Assembly: GCA_013112635.1 (NCBI GenBank)
Contig: JABFGF010000002.1
Span: 434,001-498,000, forward strand
Source of the DNA: Calditrichota bacterium
GTDB lineage: Bacteria; Calditrichota; Calditrichia; Calditrichales; J004
DNA: 64,000 nt
Direction: 5' to 3'
Within the stretch, counting starts at the first letter, position 1. Every line of letters begins with the position of its first letter. The notes beneath the pieces were generated by a model. That model was given only the letters and a program-made list of their open reading frames with translations, was not told the origin of the DNA and searched no databases. This document shows, in pieces, positions 54,218-62,457 of the stretch. Made by a program: the position numbers and the translations under genes.

Positions 54218-56221
54218 TTATGGTAAAAGAATCATTTTTTTATGCTGAGATTTCCCATTATATAAAAGCTGAGAATAATATATACCCGCAGCCAAACCCG
54301 TAGATTGAAATTGCTCTTCATGAGAACCTTCTGGAAGGTTTTTTCTTACAATTCTTTTTACAAGTCTGCCAAGGGAGTCATATATGTTTAGCTTAATATC
54401 CCCGCCCTTTTTTAAATGGTATCTAATTGTCGTACTTGGATTAAATGGATTCGGACCATTTTGAAATAGTTTAAAATCTCCCGGATAACTACCACTGCTA
54501 CTTAAATTCTGACCGATAAATTCAATAAAATTGATATTGAACACGCCTTTAAGAATTTCCAGTTTGACAGAATGTGATCCTGCGGTTAAGTAAAAATTTC
54601 CTGCCGGAATCGTTTCCCAATCCTGCCAGCCACCCGTGGAAGTAACAGAAATATTTGATCCCGCAAGCTCATCTATACTCAGCCTGAACTGACCGTTTGA
54701 AGAATTACTTGCTACACGTAAATTTAATTTAAATGAATCTGCCATCTCAGTGTGAATGGTATATTTAAGCCATTCGCCATCTTCTGTCCAGCCCACATTA
54801 TACCCGTTGCTACTCTCCGAGTCCTGACATGGTTCAATATCCACTCCATCATTACGGTAACCCCAACCATCATTCCAGGCAGTATAATTCCCAGTCGACA
54901 CCTGGTATGTTCCAACGACCTTATCAAGGTAAGCATATTCGTTACGACCCATATCAAAATCGGTCGCAAATATTTTACCCGGTACGCTGTTTTCTTTAAA
55001 GGGTTTTGTCTCGTTACTTGTAATCTGCCGAGTCATGGCATCAACTACGTCTTTATTAAAAGTGCAATTTTCAAGTTTTAAATCCTCTGCCAGCTGCATT
55101 AGTGCGTTAAAACTAAATTGCTCCGATGGCCTTGTTGCTCTTCCCTCCCAATAATCCAGTAAGATTTGATAGTCGGCATTTTTAGGTATTGAAAGCGGGC
55201 CTGAAATCGATTCAACTTTTTTTAGCGGCCACCATGCCCAGCCAATATTATTTTGTTCAAATAGGCGAATCGCATCTGTAAACCAGGTATTTGAGTTTTC
55301 ACCAGACTCCCCACACCAAATTGGAATATTATATTCTTCGCGCATATTTAGCATCCACTGGATTGATCCCTGGTCGTTATTACTCCAATATTTATGGAAA
55401 CTGTAGACCATGTTATCATCCCATGGCGGGGTTAATCCAGTAAAATCATTAGCAAACCAATTTCCTTCAATAAAAATAATATGATTTTTATCTGCCGTCC
55501 GAATAAAATTTGTAATATTCCTGTATAACTGTTTGAGCATATCATTATTAGACATTGGCCAGTTTGTCTCATTCAGTAAATCATATCCTGCAATCCAAGG
55601 TTCGTTTGCATAACGCGTAGCAAGTCTTTGCCATAAGGCGATTGTTTTTGCCCTGTTGTCGGCACTTTCCCACAAAGAAGGTTTTGTATCGTCATAATCA
55701 GAAATAGCAGCATCTTTACCTTGCCCGCCAGGCGCGGCGTGTAAATCCAAAATCAGATACATTTTATTTTCAGCACACCAATTTAGCAGGCTGTCCGTTA
55801 GAACAAAACCTGTATCTAGCCAAGTATGTAATCCGGGTGTTGGCTCCTCTTCAATCGGTAAAGTAAAAAGGTTATAATGAAGCGGTACTCTAACAGAATT
55901 AAAACCCCATGCGGCCAGGGAATCAATGTCAATTTTTCGCGTATGATTTGCCAACCAGGCGTCATAAAAAGTTTGGGTTTTTTCAGTTCCAATCAGTTCC
56001 TCAATGTGAGCACGAATTTTATGTTGCGGCCCGGCAAAAGAAGAAGTCTGAAGCATATAACCCTCCTGAACCATCCATCCACCCAAACCCATAGCACGTA
56101 GAATAATTTCATTACCTTGTTCATCAACAATTTTTTTACCATCGGTTTTAAGAAATCCTTCAGCTGATAAGTTATTAATAACCACAAATATTGATACTAA
56201 AACTGTTATTGCAACTTTCAT
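54218..56221 (-). CDS. Secreted GH5 glucanase with CBM6 and T9SS sorting domain
   Basis: This is a 667-aa secreted enzyme. The start is set at the ATG at 56221 (MKVAITVLVSIFVV) with AGGAG upstream. An earlier in-frame start at 56257 would overlap the GH16 gene and spoil the signal peptide. The GH5 domain (about 20-345) shows LRAMGLGGW, acid/base E218 in DLLNETNW and nucleophile E305 in WCGESGE. A CBM6-like domain (about 415-570; GVDIEPCQDSESS, GEWLKYTIH) and a T9SS domain (FQNGPNPFNPSTTIRYHL) follow. The LNE/GES layout and N-terminus resemble exo-1,3-beta-glucanase-like GH5 members. It is co-transcribed with the GH16 gene, 8 bp upstream, from the sigma-54 promoter. Confidence 0.88.
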   Translation of the reverse strand: MKVAITVLVSIFVVINNLSAEGFLKTDGKKIVDEQGNEIILRAMGLGGWMVQEGYMLQTSSFAGPQHKIRAHIEELIGTEKTQTFYDAWLANHTRKIDIDSLAAWGFNSVRVPLHYNLFTLPIEEEPTPGLHTWLDTGFVLTDSLLNWCAENKMYLILDLHAAPGGQGKDAAISDYDDTKPSLWESADNRAKTIALWQRLATRYANEPWIAGYDLLNETNWPMSNNDMLKQLYRNITNFIRTADKNHIIFIEGNWFANDFTGLTPPWDDNMVYSFHKYWSNNDQGSIQWMLNMREEYNIPIWCGESGENSNTWFTDAIRLFEQNNIGWAWWPLKKVESISGPLSIPKNADYQILLDYWEGRATRPSEQFSFNALMQLAEDLKLENCTFNKDVVDAMTRQITSNETKPFKENSVPGKIFATDFDMGRNEYAYLDKVVGTYQVSTGNYTAWNDGWGYRNDGVDIEPCQDSESSNGYNVGWTEDGEWLKYTIHTEMADSFKLNLRVASNSSNGQFRLSIDELAGSNISVTSTGGWQDWETIPAGNFYLTAGSHSVKLEILKGVFNINFIEFIGQNLSSSGSYPGDFKLFQNGPNPFNPSTTIRYHLKKGGDIKLNIYDSLGRLVKRIVRKNLPEGSHEEQFQSTGLAAGIYYSQLLYNGKSQHKKMILLP

Positions 56222-56228
56222 TGTTAAA

Positions 56229-57071
56229 CTACTCCTGCCATTGGTAAACTCGTACATAATCTATATACATGCGCTGTGGAAAATTCGTCGTTTCATCAGG
56301 GTATCCAGGCCAATTACCTCCAACAGCCACGTTTAAAATCAAGAAAAACTCTCGGTTAAATGGCGCCGGATAGTCCCCATTTACTGTAAACCATTGAGTT
56401 TGCGTTTGGTATAACTCACCGTCAACGTACCAGCGCATATCGTTTTCTTCCCACTCAAGTGTAAACACATGAAAATCTTCATAAAAATCATTGCCGGATG
56501 AACTAGAATAAAATGTCCCTGATTGAATATTATTTGGTGGTAAATCACCATAGTGCAAAGTACCATGTACTGTTTTGGTGTCATGTCCTACTAATTCCAT
56601 TATATCAATCTCGCCACTTCGGGGCCAATCACCATAAGAAGAATGTGTTGGCATCATCCAAATTGCAGGCCATAATCCCTTCCCACTCGGCATACGTGCA
56701 CGTACTTCAAACTTGCCATAAAGCCAACCTCCCTTAAACTGGGTTGTCATGCGCGATGAAGTATATTCCCTACCTTCACGGTTTTCTTTACGTGCTTCTA
56801 TAACCAGCAAATCATTTGCTAATAATGTATTCTCGTATGGGCCCGAATAATACTGTGCTTCATTATTATACCAATCTGGACCTGTTTCAAAATTCCATTT
56901 TTGCAAATCTATGGCCGTTGAATCGAACTCATCATTCCAAACCAGCTGCCACCCTGGACCATCCTCATCCTCGTCATCAGAATTTGCCGTGTTTTCTGAA
57001 CAAGAGACTTGTTGAATTAATAATACAAAAAGAAGAAGAAAACGAAATAAATTGAATATGTAGATTTTCAC
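56229..57071 (-). CDS. GH16 laminarinase-type lipoprotein
   Basis: This 280-aa protein starts at a GTG (57071) with GAGG upstream. It has a lipobox cysteine at C24 (QQVSCS), an acidic linker (SDDEDEDG) and a canonical GH16 domain: WQLVWNDEFD first (41-50), GWLYGKFEVRARMP, then EIDIME (E154, D156, E159) with the extra residue typical of laminarinases and other beta-bulge GH16 enzymes, and DYVRVYQW at the end. It should cut 1,3-beta-glucan (laminarin). It has a perfect sigma-54 promoter 45 bp upstream. Confidence 0.93.
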   Translation of the reverse strand: MKIYIFNLFRFLLLFVLLIQQVSCSENTANSDDEDEDGPGWQLVWNDEFDSTAIDLQKWNFETGPDWYNNEAQYYSGPYENTLLANDLLVIEARKENREGREYTSSRMTTQFKGGWLYGKFEVRARMPSGKGLWPAIWMMPTHSSYGDWPRSGEIDIMELVGHDTKTVHGTLHYGDLPPNNIQSGTFYSSSSGNDFYEDFHVFTLEWEENDMRWYVDGELYQTQTQWFTVNGDYPAPFNREFFLILNVAVGGNWPGYPDETTNFPQRMYIDYVRVYQWQE

Positions 57072-57115
57072 GCCCGGTCCTCAAATAATATTATTTTAAT
57101 TTTGAGGATAATATC

Positions 57116-57130
57116 GCAATTCTTGTGCCA
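57116..57130 (-). promoter_or_regulatory. Sigma-54 (-24/-12) promoter of the GH16-GH5 operon
   Basis: The minus strand reads TGGCACAAGAATTGC, an exact TGGCAC-N5-TTGC sigma-54 promoter. Transcription would begin near 57104, about 33 bp before the GH16 start. A sigma-54 response regulator is encoded just upstream (58011-59468). Its binding site would fall inside the 3' end of the phosphatase-family gene. Confidence 0.9.
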
Positions 57131-57137
57131 TTTAGAT

Positions 57138-58010
57138 TTAGTTGTAATTCAATGTAAGCTCGACAAGAATCGGATAATGATCGGAAGGAAGTTTTCCATC
57201 AAAGGTATCGGAAATTGTAGCATGTTTTTTTATTGTGATTTTATCGCCACAGAAAATAAAATCAATTGGTTCCGATGGATCGGCATTCAAATCAAAACCT
57301 GTAAACGTGCTATTAGGACCATAGTGCCCTGATTTTGAAATCAGCCGTGTATCAAATAAAATTTCTGAATCTGGAATATCCTTTGAGGTGAGGTGTTTGT
57401 ATGGTTCATCCAGTGGATCGCAATTAAAATCACCGGTTAAAATAATATAATTGTTTTTTGCTATTTCAGTAATTTTGCGTTTTAATAATTTCGCACTTTC
57501 ATACCTTGCCGTATCACCTCTATGATCAAAGTGTGTGTTAAAATAAAAAAATCTCTTCGAAGTTTTTGAATCTTCAAACTCTGCCCAGGTTACTGTTCTT
57601 TTCAAAGCAGCGTCCCAACTCTGGCTAGGCTTATCAGGTGTTTCCGACAACCAGAATGTTGAGTTTCTTAACATTTTAAAACGCCTCGAATCATATAAAA
57701 TAGCTGTGTATTCACCTTGTTGCTTACCATCATCACGAGCAGCACCAAACCAGGTATAATGATCCAGTGAACTATCAAGATAGGCCAACTGAAAACCCAA
57801 AGCTTCCTGTAATCCAACAATTCCAGGTTGATGATATTTGATCACATCAGCTACAAAAGTCTTTCGATATTGCCAGGAATTTTGACCGTCATCAACCAAA
57901 CCATAACGAATATTAAAAGTCATGACTTTAACAGGACGATCAACACCAGGTTGACACCCCGCTAAAAAAACTAAAAAGATCAGAAAGATATAAAGTCGCT
58001 TAATAATCAT
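57138..58010 (-). CDS. Endonuclease/exonuclease/phosphatase family lipoprotein
   Basis: This 290-aa protein has a lipobox (VFLAGCQ, Cys near 19) and the EEP fold: VMTFNIRYG, GLQEALGFQ, YFNTHFDHRGDTAR, ILTGDFNCDP and a terminal SDHYPI with the catalytic Asp-His. Enzymes of this fold with an export signal often cut phosphodiester bonds outside the cytosol. The substrate is unknown. It is the last gene of the sensor operon (SBP-kinase-regulator) and directly abuts the regulator's end. Confidence 0.88.
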   Translation of the reverse strand: MIIKRLYIFLIFLVFLAGCQPGVDRPVKVMTFNIRYGLVDDGQNSWQYRKTFVADVIKYHQPGIVGLQEALGFQLAYLDSSLDHYTWFGAARDDGKQQGEYTAILYDSRRFKMLRNSTFWLSETPDKPSQSWDAALKRTVTWAEFEDSKTSKRFFYFNTHFDHRGDTARYESAKLLKRKITEIAKNNYIILTGDFNCDPLDEPYKHLTSKDIPDSEILFDTRLISKSGHYGPNSTFTGFDLNADPSEPIDFIFCGDKITIKKHATISDTFDGKLPSDHYPILVELTLNYN

Positions 58011-59468
58011 TTATTTAAGTCCAAGTTCTTTACACATTCGGTAATAATTTGGTGGTGCCAGGCCAAGTTCTTTTGCAGCTTCAGCATCGGATGATTTTTG
58101 GTTTCGTACAAATTGAAAATAATCTCTTTTTAATTTTTTTTCCATTTCACGCCAGGGTAAAATATGGCCCGGCTCCCAATTAATTGTAGATTTTTCTGTA
58201 TCAAAACGAGAAAATTCCCGCTTAAAACCAAGTGCATTTTCCACATCATCAGTTGTAATCGTTCCATGAGTAACAAAAAGCAAGCGTTGAAGAACATTTT
58301 GCAACTGGCGTACATTTCCGGGCCAGGGAAATTTCTGTAACAAATCCAATACACCATCCTCCATTTTAGGCAATTCCATGGAAAGTTCTTCAATATATTT
58401 ATTGATAAAAAAGTCAACCAAAAGCGGGATGTCTTCAGGGCGTTTTTTCAAAGGTGGAATATTAATATTTACTACATTTAAGCGGTAGAACAAATCTTCC
58501 CGGAAAGTTTTGTTTGCAATAGCCTCCTGCAAATCTACATTGGTTGCCGCAATAATCCGCGCATTTATTTTAATTTTTTCAGTACGTCCAATTTTATCAA
58601 TTTCACCTTCCTGTAAAACACGTAATAGTTTTACTTGCGCAGAAAGTGGTAATTCGCCAATCTCATCCAAAAAAATTGAACTGTTATTAGCCACTTCAAA
58701 CAATCCTTTTTTATCCTGGTATGCACCGGTAAAAGAGCCTCGTTCAAATCCAAATAATTCGCTTTCAATCAGTTCGTGCGGCAAACTTCCGCTGTTAACA
58801 GTTATCAGCTTTTCATATTTACGTTTACTTTTATAATGGATGTGCTTGGCCACCAATTCTTTACCCGTTCCTGATGCGCCATATATTAGTACGGTTGCAT
58901 CCTGCAATGCAGCACGTTCTATTTGTTCGCGAACGGTTTGAATTGCTTTAGAATTACCCAGGATTTGTTTTCCTGAAAGAATTTCATCTACTTTCTTTTT
59001 AAGCTTGCCATCAGCATTACGCTGCTTTATTTCCAGTTTACGCTTTTGATATGCATTAATTATACTAAGGATAAAATCGGTTGGCTGATAAATATAATTC
59101 TCGATATCACCGGGGTATTTTGTGCAATACCACATTGCGCCAGCTTCCAGCAGGGCATTTGCAAAATCAAAATCACTAATATTAACTGTCATTTTAGTGA
59201 CCACGATAATCTGCAGGGTATCATCAATTTGCTTTATAGCACGTATTAGTGACTCGCCCGTAATGCCCCCTACAATCTGAAAATCCATAATAATCACATC
59301 ATAATTATTGCTGTTTTTTTTAAGGGCTTTCAGTGCTGATTCACCATCGGCTACTACTTTGCTGATTTTTATTTTATCCTGAAAAGGTGTCAGTGTGTTC
59401 TTTACGCGCCGAACATCATACTCTTCATCTTCAATCAGCAGTATGTTTATGTTGTTTTTTAAAATCAA
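58011..59468 (-). CDS. Sigma-54-dependent response regulator (NtrC family)
   Basis: This 485-aa regulator has a receiver domain (about 8-145) with acidic E13/D14, phospho-acceptor D62 in IIMDFQ and K117. An AAA+ domain (about 165-400) has Walker A GASGTGKE (197-204), the sigma-54 contact loop GSFTGA (244-249, the Ser variant) and NSSIFLDEIGELP. A Fis-like HTH is at the C-terminus (EAAKELGLAPPNYYRMCKEL). It starts 8 bp after the kinase gene. It probably activates the TGGCAC-N5-TTGC promoter at 57116-57130 and so the GH16 and GH5 genes. Confidence 0.92.
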   Translation of the reverse strand: MILKNNINILLIEDEEYDVRRVKNTLTPFQDKIKISKVVADGESALKALKKNSNNYDVIIMDFQIVGGITGESLIRAIKQIDDTLQIIVVTKMTVNISDFDFANALLEAGAMWYCTKYPGDIENYIYQPTDFILSIINAYQKRKLEIKQRNADGKLKKKVDEILSGKQILGNSKAIQTVREQIERAALQDATVLIYGASGTGKELVAKHIHYKSKRKYEKLITVNSGSLPHELIESELFGFERGSFTGAYQDKKGLFEVANNSSIFLDEIGELPLSAQVKLLRVLQEGEIDKIGRTEKIKINARIIAATNVDLQEAIANKTFREDLFYRLNVVNINIPPLKKRPEDIPLLVDFFINKYIEELSMELPKMEDGVLDLLQKFPWPGNVRQLQNVLQRLLFVTHGTITTDDVENALGFKREFSRFDTEKSTINWEPGHILPWREMEKKLKRDYFQFVRNQKSSDAEAAKELGLAPPNYYRMCKELGLK

Positions 59469-59476
59469 AAATACTC

Positions 59477-60961
59477 CTATAGTGGCGCTATTAGTTTAAA
59501 GCAGCTTCCACTTTTTTCATTATTTTCCACATCCAGTTTCCAGCCACAGCGTTTGGCTACCTCATACGCAAGGTAGCAGCCGTATCCGGAGTTTATATCA
59601 ACTTTTGTTGATACATTTTCTTTAAAAATAGTCTTCCTGCCTTCCTCATCTTCAAACAATAACTCTTCGGTTACACCTACTCCATTATCGCTTATGGATA
59701 TTTGTATTCTGTTATTCTCTTCATCAAGTTTCGTAGAGATTATCACATGGATTTGGTTATCGCCGGAATGATCGATACTATTTTGGATTAAAGGTTCCAG
59801 GATTTCCCAGACAACATACTCATTAATATTTACAACAGGAAGCTGATCCTGCAGGTTTTGTTCAAAAGAAATGCGGTCAACATTTTTAGAAAGCCGCAAA
59901 AATATATTCTTAATAAGGAAGCTGATTACATCATTAATATTAGTTTGAAAAATTGGATTGCGAATTGTTTGTAATGGCGGATCATACCATTTCATGTCAT
60001 AAATAACACGCGAAATAAAGTTTGCATACTTTGCTACATCATTTTTCACTCGTTCAATATTATCACTGTTCAAATAGCGCAGGTCTTCTTTAATAAAGCC
60101 CATAACTTTTTCTGCTTTATGGTGAGTATGGTATATCCGTTTTGTAAAAAGTGATTCTTTTTGATAATCAATCTGCTCACGTAAATGCGACTCTCGTTCT
60201 TCAAAGAGCTGTTGTTGTGTTTCATCACGCTCTTTTACTGTATATGACGAGATATAAAACATTGCCAGTAAACCGAAGAGAATTAATGCTGAAAAGATAA
60301 GTGCTGTTTGATCATAATTTGAAACTACTTGACGGTTGATAAATGAAAAATCAGGTGATATTTTTAAATATACTGTTCCGGCAAATTCTCCATTGGGAAC
60401 AAGCGGCACGAAAACATGGTAGGTATGTTCCCCTTCTTCCATTGTATGGATTTGCTCTGTTTCTTTAACTTGTTGCCGAATTCCCTGATATGCTTTTATC
60501 ATCTCATTCTGTGAACCGGGTTCTCGCTTAGGCTTCTTTTCGTCAAAGAGAAAATCATAAAAAACATCACCATCCCTGATTACATAAACAGAATCATCTT
60601 CTGAAACAAAGACCAAAATTTGATCTATATTTTCCTGCAAAAGCTGCTGGCTAAAAATGATGTTAAATGCCTGAATCATGTCCCTTCGTTTTTCACTGGA
60701 ATTGCTTTCAATACTTCTGTTTGTTTCCAAAAGTAACTCAAGCGAGGTTGTTGTTAAATTAGCAATTCTTTCAGCAGAGTCACGTTTATACCAATCCTGG
60801 GTTTCACCTTGTAGTTCGGTTAAAGAAATTTTATGAATAAATGAAATAATGATCTGAAAAAAAATGAGAACAATAAATAACACCAATAAGTGCTTCCACT
60901 CAAAGTGATAACGCTTAACTTTATTTAATAGTGAAACTGTTCGGGTATCATCTAAATTCAT
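59477..60961 (-). CDS. Atypical membrane histidine kinase
   Basis: This 494-aa kinase has TM1 (about 24-46), a periplasmic domain (47-217), TM2 (about 218-241), a coiled linker and a C-terminal ATPase domain. The ATPase carries its N-box around N394 (EPLIQNSIDHS), DNGVGV at 425-430 and a lid GYGCYL (459-464) where GTGLGL is usual. The dimerisation region lacks the SHELRTP pattern. The only His cluster is IYHTHHKAEKV (H278, H280, H281), so the phospho-acceptor is uncertain. Its start overlaps the stop of the solute-binding protein gene by 4 bp, which suggests that the binding protein is its input. Confidence 0.82.
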   Translation of the reverse strand: MNLDDTRTVSLLNKVKRYHFEWKHLLVLFIVLIFFQIIISFIHKISLTELQGETQDWYKRDSAERIANLTTTSLELLLETNRSIESNSSEKRRDMIQAFNIIFSQQLLQENIDQILVFVSEDDSVYVIRDGDVFYDFLFDEKKPKREPGSQNEMIKAYQGIRQQVKETEQIHTMEEGEHTYHVFVPLVPNGEFAGTVYLKISPDFSFINRQVVSNYDQTALIFSALILFGLLAMFYISSYTVKERDETQQQLFEERESHLREQIDYQKESLFTKRIYHTHHKAEKVMGFIKEDLRYLNSDNIERVKNDVAKYANFISRVIYDMKWYDPPLQTIRNPIFQTNINDVISFLIKNIFLRLSKNVDRISFEQNLQDQLPVVNINEYVVWEILEPLIQNSIDHSGDNQIHVIISTKLDEENNRIQISISDNGVGVTEELLFEDEEGRKTIFKENVSTKVDINSGYGCYLAYEVAKRCGWKLDVENNEKSGSCFKLIAPL

Positions 60962-62325
60962 TTAATAAAAACCTGGCGTGAATTAATTTTATCCGTTGCC
61001 AGACTTAATGCCTGGTCAACAGAAATTTCTTTTTGCAGGGCTTTGTGCAGATAATGTGCCATAATATCGGATACTTGTGTATAATTTTCGCGGAATGGCC
61101 TGTGTTTTCCATTTTTTAGAAGTTCAAAATAAAGCTTTAAAATTCTATCTTTTGAAAACTCTGATTGGGCATAGGCACTTTTCAAGGCCGGAAAAAAACC
61201 GCTTTCAGAATACAAAATGTTCTGGCTTTTTTTTGATACTATATATTTCAAAAACTGAAGAGCCTCTTTCTTGTTCTTTGAGAACTTTGAAATCATCAGG
61301 TTCCACCCACCATATACAGCGTTTTTCTGTTCACCCTCCCAATGAGGTAAACCCGTTACCCGGAAATTTTTTAACTTGTCCCGATATTTTGCTGTTTCAG
61401 GTTCATCTTTAAAAAAACCGGGCCATCCTCTAATAAAAACAGCATCATGCTTCAGGGCGTAAAGTCTGCTTTTGTTTTCATTAAAACCCAAAATCTCTTT
61501 TGGTGCATATTTATATTTATGGATCAAATCAACCATCAACTGCAGGCTTTTGCGCGCCCCATTATTGTTTAAATTTATTTTTTCACTTCCAAAAACTTCA
61601 ATTCCTGAATTCAAAGGCAACGATTCGTGAAAACTGCAAATCATACCTTCAAAACTATCGCCAGCAAACAAAAAAAACGGGTGTGATGTATTTTTAAACC
61701 GCTCTCCTATTTTAATAAAATCTGTCCAGGTAATTGACTTTTGAAGCAAAGAATCAGCAAACCCGATTTTATCAATCAAGTCTTTTCTGTAAAACATCAG
61801 ACCTATGTCCGTATATAATGGGAGAGCAACCAAACGCTCTTCATAGATACATGATTCTAAAGTGTGCTCCCAGAACTCTGTGAGATAATCGTCATCAAAA
61901 TATGTGTCCAGGGGAAAAGCCCATTTTGCAAATCGAGGAGCCCAAATCAGATCAACCGCAAAGATATCCAAGTGTTCATTTTTGCTGCGCAGTGATCGGG
62001 CAAGAATCTCTTTACGTTCGTTGGTGCTAAATTTAGAAAACGGCAGGTTTATCGGAACGACTTTTATTCTACCCTGATATTCTTTATTAAATGCTTCTAT
62101 TATTTTTTCATGAGCCGAAGAAATTCTGTCAACAAAATGAATCTCGACCGGTCCATTTTCTTCATTCGCGGATAGAATCAAAGAGTCTTTGAATATCAAC
62201 ACTATAATTATAAACAAACTAATGGTCAGGGTTAAAACAGAAGTTTTCAAATTTGGTAACCAGATAAAATATGAAACAAAATTGTTAGATTGACAGAATA
62301 TATCAGCCCTTAATATTTTTGACAA
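60958..62325 (-). CDS. Family 1 extracellular solute-binding protein, sensor-associated
   Basis: This protein of up to 455 aa has a hydrophobic export or anchor segment (about 28-52). It carries the family 1 solute-binding fold: VEIHFVDRISSAHEKIIEAFNKE, VDLIWAPRFAKWAFPLD, ALPLYTDIGLMFYRKDL, YGGWNLMISKFSKNKKEALQFLKYI. Sugars are the usual ligands. No ABC permease or ATPase is encoded nearby, and the gene is joined by a 4-bp overlap to a kinase and regulator. It probably acts as a periplasmic sugar receptor for that kinase and not as a transporter part. No ATG start exists. TTG at 62325 and TTG at 62250 (giving MKTSVLTLTISL) are candidates, the latter making a better signal peptide. Confidence 0.82.
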   Translation of the reverse strand: MSKILRADIFCQSNNFVSYFIWLPNLKTSVLTLTISLFIIIVLIFKDSLILSANEENGPVEIHFVDRISSAHEKIIEAFNKEYQGRIKVVPINLPFSKFSTNERKEILARSLRSKNEHLDIFAVDLIWAPRFAKWAFPLDTYFDDDYLTEFWEHTLESCIYEERLVALPLYTDIGLMFYRKDLIDKIGFADSLLQKSITWTDFIKIGERFKNTSHPFFLFAGDSFEGMICSFHESLPLNSGIEVFGSEKINLNNNGARKSLQLMVDLIHKYKYAPKEILGFNENKSRLYALKHDAVFIRGWPGFFKDEPETAKYRDKLKNFRVTGLPHWEGEQKNAVYGGWNLMISKFSKNKKEALQFLKYIVSKKSQNILYSESGFFPALKSAYAQSEFSKDRILKLYFELLKNGKHRPFRENYTQVSDIMAHYLHKALQKEISVDQALSLATDKINSRQVFIK

Positions 62326-62334
62326 ATATTTGTC
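62321..62334. promoter_or_regulatory. Perfect 14-bp palindrome at the sensor operon start
   Basis: GACAAATATTTGTC is an exact palindrome overlapping the most upstream possible start codon (62325). If the TTG at 62250 is the true start, it falls in the promoter or leader and may be a repressor site. No factor can be named. Confidence 0.45.
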
Positions 62335-62397
62335 GTTTATATTCTACCCTTTATTCTAATGCACTGCACCTTTCGATAGTTCATTTTTCATTGCAGC

Positions 62398-62433
62398 AAA
62401 AAAAAGGCAGATCACAAAATGCAACCTGCCTTT
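62398..62433 (-). terminator. Terminator of the C69 dipeptidase gene
   Basis: AAAGGCAG (62403-62410) pairs with CTGCCTTT (62426-62433). On the minus strand a T-run follows (the A's at 62398-62405). It lies about 25 bp past the dipeptidase stop and isolates the sensor operon from it. Confidence 0.88.
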
Positions 62434-62457
62434 AAAAAGGGTTTATATTAAAATCGT

